From contig OW028578.1 in the NCBI GenBank assembly GCA_932294295.1, positions 39,809,410 through 39,873,409 of the forward strand: a stretch of 64,000 nucleotides of DNA, written 5' to 3'. Positions 55,216 through 64,000 of the stretch are shown one piece after another. A program made the translations under genes and the position numbers. The notes beneath the pieces are model-generated. The model saw only the letters and a list, made by a program, of their open reading frames with translations, was not told the origin of the DNA and did not search any database. This DNA comes from Alitta virens (lineage: Eukaryota > Annelida > Polychaeta > Phyllodocida > Nereididae). Within the stretch, counting starts at the first letter, position 1. The number at the start of each line of letters is the position of its first letter.

Positions 55216-56105
55216 ACTAATTAAACAGTGAGAGAGCACTATCGGCTGTCCGGTAGACCTATTATGTAACACCGTGCACCCGACAGATAACATTCACATC
55301 CCCCAATTGCCTTGAATTTCCTGGGAGATAAAATTCAACATCCTGATTTTGGTTTTTGGGAAACATTACGAAAATTGTGCATTTCGTTTTTGCCTTTCAT
55401 TTTGATAAGTCATGTTCCTGCGGGCATCAAATTAACTGTACATTATCCAGCTGTTTTAGTGTCTTAATTTCAGGTGAGTTTAATGATTTTTTCTAAGGTA
55501 GATGAAAAGTATCTAATATATATATAAGACAAATTTCAATTTCCATTAGTATTTCAAGTACAAATAAATATTCTTCTGTTATTTATAACTTTATACGCTA
55601 AAAAATGAAAGGAAACAATTACATTTTTGGCTTGATAAAGTCAGTTTTTCACACCACTGTTCATTAAAGTGCCCTTCCCAGTGTACAACTGAAATTGATT
55701 GAATACATATAATTTAGTCCCTATTCACACAAATACCATTCTGCAACCCATAACATGCGTAAATTGATGTGGTAAATAAAGCTTGATCACATATATTGAA
55801 ATAAAGTGAAATGCTAACAAAACAATCTGCAAAATGTACAATATTTATATCATAATAATTGCCTAAAATAATATTTTTTAACACAAATTAACTACTTTTA
55901 GAGTGCACAGTATATACACATGATGGCCTTAATGATTTTAAAGGGCACTTAGATATTTTATATTTAGATGAAATTTTCACATTTTATTCAGGACCAATTT
56001 ATAAACAAGGACATTATGCATAACATAAGATAATAATCTGTGGCAAAAGCATCTTATGATTTTATTCCTAGCTAGCTTATTTTGTCATTTTCAGAGTACC
56101 TGAAT
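55216..56105. other. AT-rich 5' flank of the dermatopontin/aerolysin-like gene
   Basis: No gene is seen; a promoter is expected here but no element stands out. Confidence 0.4.
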
Positions 56106-58849
56106 ATGGAGCAAAATTCTATTCTGAATATAATCATTTATTCAGTCCTCGTGATTTCCATGGGCAGTCCTGCTTCAGCAGCATCAAGACATTGTCAAGG
56201 AAATGAGTTGAAAGGAAGATACATGTGCAAGTGAGTAGAGCCAGACCATCTCACAATATAAGAATTCAATTCTATGTCTCCATGCTACTGGGTCTGAAGC
56301 ATAGTAAGCATATATGACCACATTGACCAGCTGCCAGAGGCAGACGTAATGATTAGATGATAAGGCTTGGAGCAAACAGCATGTTACACATTTATCCCAT
56401 GGGTGGGTTCTTTTACTTGCCTCAGCATAGACACCAAGTACAAGGCACCTTTAAGTTAACGTCTCATGTGATCGACATCCATGCAGCTGGGATGTCTCTT
56501 ATGAAGGGTGCCTGGGCCAGGTGATCAAACCTGGAACCTTCAGCAGAGCTGGCCAATGTGGAATTGGCAGATGTCTTAAATATTAAGCCATCCAGCTGCA
56601 ATTAGTATAAAGACCACCAAATGTTGGGATCAAAGTGAATGTTAAATTGTATTTTAATTTTTCAATAAGACCACTCTACCATTATGACCAGAAAATTTCC
56701 ACCAAGTGTGGTCTAGTATATTTCATTAGTCACAATGACTTTTAATATATATTTGTCAAACTTTTACGATGACTGACATATTAGTTTAATTACCAGCGCT
56801 TCTTTTCATCTGCTTTTAGATGGTGAAAAATATTGACATTGTCGGCATCACTGCTCCACAATTTTTCTTTTTCCACTGCTTTACACTTTTAAATGAAGTT
56901 ATTAAGTTCACTTTTTAGCAATCAGAACACCATGAAGTTATATTTGAAATTAGAAAACTAAGTTATTAAACTATTGCAACACTTTCTTTAACTTTATTTG
57001 CAGCTGCCATGAAGGAAATATCATAGACTCAATAACAAGTACCTTTGACAGAAACACTGATGACAGAGTGTGGAATATTAGTTGTTCAGTGACAAGTCTT
57101 TATGTTGCGAAATCACGAACTTGCGAGGATTTGACAACAAAATGGACCGAGTACAAAACAAACTTCAATCTGACCTTCAAGAGTCATGCATATGCTTGTC
57201 TCTTCAAGCATGGAGTTTTGACAGGATGGGAGAGTGAATACGATTCAAGAATGAAGGACAGGAGGTACAGGTTTACATACACCATTCCACATATGTGGGG
57301 AGTTGTGATTGAACATTGCCGAGATCGGAAGATCAGTTCATTCGAAACCCAAGGTCATTTTGCAGTTTCTGAAGGTCAAGTGGTTCATGGAATTAAGAGT
57401 GTTTTTAACAGCAAATACAATGACAGGGAGTGGCATTTCAATGTGTGCAAGATAACCAGGGAATGTGATATCATCAAGGATATAACATTTTCGAATATTG
57501 ACACCCCGGACGAGATTCTTAGCTATACAGAAATTACTAGAGAATCCCAAGTCACGGATGCAACCGGACACACAGGTAACATTGAAACGGAACTGACGTT
57601 ATCGTCTGAAACAAGCAAAAGTTTAACTGAAACGCAGAGATTTGAATCAACTTCACAATCGTCAGTATCCAACACTGCTTCAGTATCGGTCTCAGCAACA
57701 ATTGAAGTTCCTTTTGTCGTGATGCAAGTGGAGGGAGGGTATGAGTTCCGCTCTGAGCGAATGACCTCCAAAACGTGGTCGAGGGAGACAGCTACTGAAT
57801 ACACAGAAACGAATGGAAAAGAAATTGAGTGGCAATACACCTGTAATGCAGGGACAAAGTGTGAAGCTATAGTGTCCATTTACCAAGCTGTTGTCAAGGT
57901 GCCTTATACTATGAAAGTTGGTAGTTCAAACTCAATGGAAATGTGCATCGAAAAAGGTGTTTATGAACGAGTCCAGACCTTCACTAAATTTCATGTGACA
58001 TCTACTGTTTCAACAACAACAACTTCATCAACACTGAAAACCACTACAACTAAAACAACAATAAAACAGACCACTGCACATCGAACACCAAGCTCCACAA
58101 CACTGACTACTTCCACCACCCCTACCAGTACAGCAATGACAATGAAGACCACAACAGCAACGGCTTTAACGTCTTCATCTGTTCCCCAAACGCATCAGGC
58201 ACCATTACCCTTAAAAGCAGAAAGGTTGTCCAAATCACCATCATCCAATTCAACACCAATGAATGAAAAACCATTCGATTCAAACCCAATGTCGCCAACG
58301 CCAGTATCCTTCAACAACTTTACATATGGTGAAGAAAAGAATCGATATAACTCATTATTTGGAATGGAAAATTCGACAGATATCACACAGACTAATCTGG
58401 ACCTTGATGTGCCCAAAGATAGTATGGGTGCCTCAGGTGATGATTTGAAAGATGACAAAACAGATGCAGATAGTAAACGTCCCCTGATGGAAAACCAAGC
58501 AGTTAGCCCTCTAGTGGATAATAAGAATACTACAAGCAAAGCTCAAAATGGTGAAGAAAACAAAAAGAAGTTGTTAATTGATGAGGAGAACCTTACCACT
58601 AAAGGAGGCATTAACCTAGGTACTTTGCTATCAGGAAATAGCGGCTCGGTCTTAAAAGAGATCCTAAAACCAGGACCAGAAAACCACAAAGTAGATTGCA
58701 AAGAGGATGAAATTTTGCCATCATTATGTCAGAAGATTTATGGCTGTGTCAATGGTGTGCCAGCTGCTGCTAAAATTACAGCTTATATGTTTGCAATGGC
58801 GATGTCAATAGCTTTGGCAATGAAGCTTACTACAGTTTTAATGACTTGA
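56106..58849 (+). CDS. GPI-anchored dermatopontin-like/aerolysin-like protein, two exons
   Basis: Exon one 56,106-56,230, exon two 57,004-58,849 (GTGAGT...TTTGCAG); the split codon gives Asn, 656 residues in total. A signal peptide (ILNIIIYSVLVISMGSPASA) is followed by a Cys-containing domain with three dermatopontin-type triplets: DDRVWNISC, DRRYRFTYT, DREWHFNVC (residues ~40-195). Residues ~200-365 alternate Ser/Thr and hydrophobic positions (ETSKSLTETQRFESTSQSSV, then VSVSATIEVPFVV), as in aerolysin/ETX-MTX2 pore-forming domains. Next come a Thr-rich mucin-like stalk (~373-450), a charged linker, and a hydrophobic C-terminus with no cytoplasmic tail (TAYMFAMAMSIALAMKL), fitting a GPI signal. 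Dermatopontin-type repeats suggest extracellular matrix or glycan binding. Membrane-tethered defence or digestion is inferred. Confidence 0.75.
56375..56600 (-). mobile_element. tRNA-derived SINE (family 2) in the intron
   Basis: On the minus strand GCAGCTGGATGGCTTAATAT and GGTTCCAGGTTTGATCACC act as A- and B-box-like head. The body GGTGCCTTGTACTTGGTGTC then TATGCTGAGGCAAGTAAAAG is shared with 45,797-45,895 and, in part, 62,225-62,270. Confidence 0.75.
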
Positions 58850-59727
58850 TTTGGTGAACTGTAAATAATATTGACTAGTGAATGAGTAAGTCAACGTTAA
58901 CTAGTGCCTTTGAACCAAAGTGTTCTTCATAGATTCCTATATTTTTGTATACCTAATGCAATGTACATGTTAATTTAGAAATGTTTATACCAGAAGCCAT
59001 GACATGAATGTGTGTACTCCTTTTCCTAAAAATGACATTGCCAAAAGAAGTTGATTTATTCAGGTGCAAATAATTGGAACATTTTACCAAATTCTACCAA
59101 AAAAATTACTGATATTCACAGTTTCAAATGTAAATTAAAAAGAATTATACACAGTGAGTAGCCATAACCGTTTCAAGGAACTGTTAGATCATGAACTTTA
59201 TTTTACTTGTATATCTGTTCTGTCCATCAGTTGGGTGAATTATCATGAAACAGTAATGCTCTATCATAACCACAAATATGGTAGCGATAGAACAGCTACC
59301 ATAAAAGAGGAATGCTATACTGTTACTAAATTCTGGTATTTGCAGTTCATAATAATATGTTAGATGGCAGCAGTATCCACTTGAAAAGGGGTGATTTAGA
59401 TCTTTATCACTGACGATTGATACCAGCTAATGCTGGGTGATCAACCTTGTTTCTTCTAAGCAGCTGATAGCCACATCTTATCATGTAAAATATAGTGGTA
59501 TTAATCAAGAATGGGAGATAGAAACTCTCCATAAAAGCTGGAGAAGAGAGGACATTTTCAATCACACAACCCATACACTATTTGTATATACAGCCACGGA
59601 ACTATTTAAGCAGAAATCTAAAATTTTTGTTCAACATTGATAAATATTACATATTAAACGTTACATTCACATTTGTATCTAAATTTCTTTTTTGATTGCA
59701 CACAGCCAATCAACCGATCAATTAATC
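58850..59727. other. 3' flank, AT-rich, no gene
   Basis: No supportable coding or RNA gene is seen. Confidence 0.45.
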
Positions 59728-59746
59728 AATCAATCAATCAATCTTA

Positions 59747-59811
<65 letters not shown>

Positions 59812-59932
59812 TATCTATCTATCTATCTATCTATCTATCTACGTCTTTTTTTTATCTATCTATCTATCTATCTACATCTTTTTTTTTTATCTATCTATCT
59901 ATCTATCTGTCTATCTATCTATGTCTTTTTTT
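59728..59932. repeat. (ATCA)n/(ATCT)n compound microsatellite with T-runs
   Basis: Blocks of ATCA and ATCT alternate with TTTTTTTT-containing spacers (GTCTTTTTTTTATCT, CATCTTTTTTTTT) over about 205 bp. Confidence 0.95.
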
Positions 59933-61085
59933 TTTAGAAATTGTTGTTGCAGCGATGACCTTTTTGAGATACAAATCTACTTGTCACATATTACTAAAGT
60001 GAGAAAGGCTCAGGGTGGTACTAGTCCTCTGACAAAACAATTTTGATTGGGATGAACCTTGATCTTAAATTAGTGGTTAGTGTTTTTTTGGTTGTTATGG
60101 AAACAGTTTCTGTGTCTAAGATAAATACAAACGTGTCTAAATTTTTTATAAGAAGACCTGCTAGTCAAAATGACTATGGTGTGTCAGACATACTAGACAC
60201 AGTCAACATATAAGAGATCTTAGTAAAAAAAAAGTTCCAGTATACTGCTATACTGTAAACAATCTACTACAAGCTACATAACAGAAAAGCCACTTTGCCA
60301 CCCTTTGAAATAAATTAATGCTATATAAGAAGAAATCCTCACAAAGAGACTAAGGAAGGAAAAAGTGTAAGTGTTTACTGAAGGGTGACAACTTCCTGTG
60401 TCCTTAAAGATTGTTTATCAATCCAAGGTATGTTCAATAGACCATAATTTGCTCAATATCTTAGTCCAGAAATCAATGAATATATGGTATGAACGTCTAT
60501 GTAAAGTGTTGATAGGAGGAGATAGTAACGGTACTGGGATATTTCATAAACTTTTCTCAAAGGTATTTCGACTAGCTGTTTTAGTGTACTCATGTTTGGT
60601 AATCAATGTGTAATCAGAAACAAAATTGTGAACATTGAAATCCACAACAACAACACCTTCAGGACATAATATGCATTATATACATTTCAAATATGGAATG
60701 CATCAATAACCGTTCTTCAGTCTAATAATCTCATGTTCAGAAAAGTTTTTAGATGCGCAATGTTTGTTTTATTTACAGTGTTTGTAGACAAACAAACATA
60801 TACATGGTGCAAGAGGTAAGCCCTGCATAACCTCACAATTGCGACTATTCTGGAGAATTTCTGATATGACTCTAATATCAAGGTGATCTTAATTATTCAA
60901 AACCGCAAAAACTTTAATTAAAGTCATAGAAATGAGGCTGTAAACGAATTTGCTCCATCATAGACATTTTCTACGCAGAAAAAATTCATTCATTCTTTCA
61001 ACCATTCATTTATTCATTCATTCATTCTCTGAGTGAAGATGTTTTGTAAGCATGGTGAACATTGTTCCAACATTGTAGTTTGGTT
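59933..61085. other. Intergenic DNA
   Basis: No gene is recognised; short ATTC repeats occur at about 60,985-61,026. Confidence 0.45.
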
Positions 61086-61181
61086 CCAGATAGCATTCCA
61101 AATCGAAACAACATTGGCGCGATGTCGACGATGTCAAAGCAATGAAAAAAAGCCGCTGGCCCCATTTGGAATGCTATCTGG
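61086..61181. repeat. 96-bp foldback with perfect 18-bp inverted ends
   Basis: CCAGATAGCATTCCAAAT (61,086-61,103) is exactly inverted at 61,164-61,181. The interior contains GGCGCGATGTCGACGATGTC. It may be a minimal MITE. Confidence 0.8.
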
Positions 61182-61289
61182 GGTGGCCATCATCTGTTAA
61201 GAAATGTGAATTTATAAATTTATATGCAGGTTTAGAGTCTCCAATTATGTGAAACTCGTATACTGCCAACTCTGGAATTGCACCCCTTG

Positions 61290-61560
61290 GCAGGCCTGTT
61301 CAAGCATGAGCCTTTCTCCAATCCCTAGAGAGTATATAGTCCATTATACAGAAATACCTGCAGGAGGCTACAAGCACTCTACAAGCACTCTACAGTCACT
61401 CTACCGTCACCAGCATTACCTACAGCAGTGCACCATTTACACCTGGGTGGAACGGAGCAAAGAAGTTCTGCCCAATTTCTCCATACCATGGTGGGTGGCC
61501 TAATCCTGCAACCTTTTAGCCTGAAGGTGAGCGCTTTCTCCACTAAGGTATATTACCTCT
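61290..61560 (-). mobile_element. Degenerate tRNA-derived SINE
   Basis: On the minus strand ACCTTAGTGGAGAAAGCGCT followed by GGTTGCAGGATTAGGCC resembles A and B boxes. The body includes tandem GCACTCTACA/GTCACTCTAC motifs. Assignment is by tRNA-like head only. Confidence 0.45.
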
Positions 61561-62194
61561 AAATGCATATTACTTTGATTTATTCATTTGTTGAAATTGC
61601 AATTCATAGTAAATAGCCATGCATGAGAAATAGATGAGGCAAACCTCACAGTATCAATACATCATGAAAACTTGGTGCCCCTGGAAACACGAGGTTGTAG
61701 CATTCATGCCACAACATTTGACTGAAGTTGTCCCAGTATTAAAGTGTGGACCCAAAAAACTTGCCAGTCATATTTTCAAATAATATTCCCAAAAATGTTT
61801 GCCAGAACATCTTGACAACATTCAATATTGTAGAACATGTTGTCACAAGGTGATAACATGGATTCCCAAAACATTTCAGCAATACTTGAGGTTATATTCC
61901 CCGCAGATATTACCAAAATATCGACACAACATTCAAAATATCATGTTAACTAACATTATGTCAATATTTGGAGAACATATGGTCACATAATGAACTCTAG
62001 AAAAGCCTGCAGAAAATTATAAATTATATCACTAAACAAACTTGTCAAAATAATTTCACCAAGTGAATTACAATATAACATATTGCAGTAACATTCCTAC
62101 ACCTTTTTTTTTTCTTCGGAATGTTGAATGCTTTTTTGTGTTTGTAAAGACTATCAAAAGACTTGTCACCCATATTTGGAGCAGCTGAATGGTT

Positions 62195-62330
62195 TGGAGG
62201 TCAAGGCCAGATGTTGCACTGGGTGTCTCAGCATGCAGAAGCAAGGGAAATACCCCACCCATGGGATAAATGGTGTGGACTTTCCTTCTACCTCCCTCTG
62301 TCTCTCTCTCTCTCTCTATTGCTATTTCTT
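62195..62330 (+). mobile_element. SINE family 2 fragment with (CT)n
   Basis: AGAAGCAAGGGAAATACCCC then ACCCATGGGATAAATGGTGT matches the inverse of 56,385-56,420. A CT run follows at about 62,298-62,318. Confidence 0.55.
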
Positions 62331-63369
62331 CAATTGGCAGGACCTTGACGGTCACATTGTCCATTCAAGTTGTTGACAAGTATACTCCATATAACATGTC
62401 AGATCTTGCCAATGTTTTCCATTGGCTGTCATTGGGCCAATATCTATCCAGTGAGGCATGGTATGTGGGACAGTGATGATAATATAAGATGCTGTATGTC
62501 ACATTCAAGACGGTCACATCATTGTGTGAATTATTAAGACCAAATAATGATTTCATAAAGCCAATGTAAACTTGTATTGTCAGTACCAATGATTTTGCTA
62601 ATTCAATGCTTGAGTAATGCTATCATAATTGTTATTAGCTACACAATGGTCCATTCACCAATTTCAAGGAACTCTGAACCATCAAAATATTTTGATACAT
62701 TGTTTAAGGTGATTAATGCACCTGTAAGAACGACATGTACAAGAAATTAAGAGGTGATGATATTACTTATGTGCATATGGGTTGGGTTTTTTACAGCGAT
62801 CTGCTCTGAAGTAAGTAAGGAATGAACAAAAGATAATAATTTTCGACCAATACAAACTAGAATACAATTTAAGGAAGCTTTGAATACAAACATTTGTCTG
62901 ACTTGTTGGTGAACTTTATACAATGTATTTAGCAATTAATAATTTTTTAACCTATTGGTGAATATGATAATTAGTTTATTTGATGACAATGACAATGAAA
63001 TTAATTTATTTTACACAACAAAATACATAATTACACACAAAGAAAGAAAGAAATTGTCAAAAAACACCCATTTTGTCTCAGGTAGGACGCCAACATGGGA
63101 TGGGATGTTTCTGCTTTACCATATTTGCTTTTGTTAATAAACACCCTGCCAAAGGCTATGTCATCTATGTACAGTGAATATACATTAGATCTACACCAGG
63201 TGACTTCAATTTTAATGCATTCTTTAAGTGGTTCTACACCTGTCCACCAGGGGCATATTTGCTCAGGTGCATGAAATTATACACAATCTTGCCCCCAGCA
63301 ATGCATGAACATGCTCCGCATTCAATTAAAATTAGAATACCTAGGATATGACACTAAACCCATTGTAAT
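62331..63369. other. Intergenic DNA upstream of tRNA-Tyr
   Basis: No gene or clear repeat is recognised. Confidence 0.45.
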
Positions 63370-63457
63370 CCCGTGATAGCTCAGTTGGTAGAGCGGAGGA
63401 CTGTAGAGGTCTAACAATGACATCCTTAGGTCGCTGGTTCAAATCCGGCTCGCGGGA
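63370..63457 (+). tRNA. tRNA-Tyr (GTA) with ~15-nt intron
   Basis: Acceptor CCCGTGA pairs with TCGCGGG (A73 follows). The D-arm is GCTCAGTTGGTAGAGC (A box) and the anticodon arm starts GGACTGTAGA. An intron of about GGTCTAACAATGACA follows directly, then TCCTTAGGTC and T-arm/B box GCTGGTTCAAATCCGGC. Intron placement one base after the anticodon is canonical for nuclear tRNA-Tyr. A TTTTTT run just downstream (about 63,462-63,467) is a Pol III terminator. Confidence 0.95.
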
Positions 63458-64000
63458 TACCTTTTTTCCTGACTAATCATTATTAACTCATTGCCTTCTG
63501 CACATCCGAATCCTAGTCAGCACTGAGTATATAATCCGCTTCTGATTTAAAAAAAATTATATTGCAAAAGCATATATTTATTTCACATCTTCTGTGTAGA
63601 ATTTCAGGTAAATGTAATTATGAAATCAACCCTTCTCCTCTTCCACTTCATTATTATATCACTCCTATACTTCTCTATCCTATACCTTTTCTCTTCCCCT
63701 CTGAATGCATTCTAAATATAGACGATAGATTTAAAATCAGCAAAATGCAAAATTGGTCTATTATTTTGACGTTTCAAGGTGCTAAATGATTTAATGAAAA
63801 TATAATCTAATTCAAGAGTATGCATCAGCGTCATTCTCTTGCTAACCTAATTGTGTGTGCTAGAACACCAACAGATGTGTTTTTCGACTTCTAGTATGAT
63901 GTAAATGTAAAATGTACAGTTTTACAGTCTGTTAACAGTCAACAATATTACAGCATTGACAGAACTGTTCGAGCATGAGTCTGTCAATTCTATGGGGACT
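63458..64000. other. Intergenic DNA
   Basis: After the Pol III terminator no gene or repeat is recognised. Confidence 0.45.

Noticed and set aside
59673..60002. Open frames of Ile/Tyr/Leu/Ser repeats
   Set aside because: They arise from the ATCT/ATCA microsatellite.
61799..61990. Short plus-strand open frame
   Set aside because: No domain, no splice context, and AT-rich composition compatible with chance.

Overview
The window is metazoan nuclear DNA. It has spliced animal-type genes (a GPI-anchored dermatopontin/aerolysin-like protein, a GT61 glycosyltransferase, a methyltransferase-like gene), an intron-containing tRNA-Tyr, tRNA-derived SINEs, several LINE families, a DIRS element, an LTR element and a full-length Polinton/Maverick. 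AT-rich intergenic DNA with abundant microsatellites, together with this mix of elements, suggests a marine invertebrate. The sequence alone does not let me name the phylum with confidence.

Layout. 1-2.1 kb: AT-rich, with a pre-miRNA-like hairpin and a GACT-type repeat. 2.12-7.26 kb: a GC-rich DIRS-like tyrosine-recombinase retrotransposon with inverted terminal repeats and an internal complementary region; its gag, RT/RNase H and YR are all broken. 7.8-11.7 kb: a two-exon methyltransferase-like gene whose first visible exon and a ~0.6 kb repeat have been duplicated locally. 11.9-13.5 kb: a SINE, a TTAGACAC-type minisatellite and a short element with 24-bp inverted repeats. 13.76-18.39 kb: a minus-strand LTR element with 1254-bp LTRs, a tRNA-Trp primer site and essentially no coding capacity, carrying an EcoRI-site-rich higher-order minisatellite. 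18.4-20.1 kb: an EF-hand/KDEL exon-like ORF, a CCHC zinc-knuckle exon-like ORF and a LINE 3' end.

20,530-39,193: a complete Polinton (18,664 bp), flanked by a perfect 6-bp target duplication (AGCAAG) and with TIRs built from a ~34-bp tandem unit. It encodes an integrase with chromodomain-like tail, penton-like minor capsid protein, double-jelly-roll major capsid protein, packaging ATPase and protein-primed DNA polymerase B. Integrase, both capsid genes and polymerase have single-base frameshifts, often in homopolymers; the ATPase is open. Non-core cargo is the most interesting part of the window: a five-exon, apparently intact type I mucin-like membrane glycoprotein on the minus strand, a divergently oriented type II-like membrane protein, a protein with two tandem PC4-like domains, and several orphan ORFs. 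I found no adenain-type protease.

39.2-64 kb: a degenerate tRNA-Tyr beside the Polinton, the GT61 gene (42.3-43.8 kb, minus), a diverged inverted repeat, a CR1/Jockey-like LINE with a nearly identical 1108-bp internal tandem duplication, further LINE fragments on both strands, a long GT microsatellite forming the tail of a SINE, the dermatopontin/aerolysin-like gene (56.1-58.85 kb), more SINEs and microsatellites, and an intact intron-containing tRNA-Tyr at 63.37 kb.
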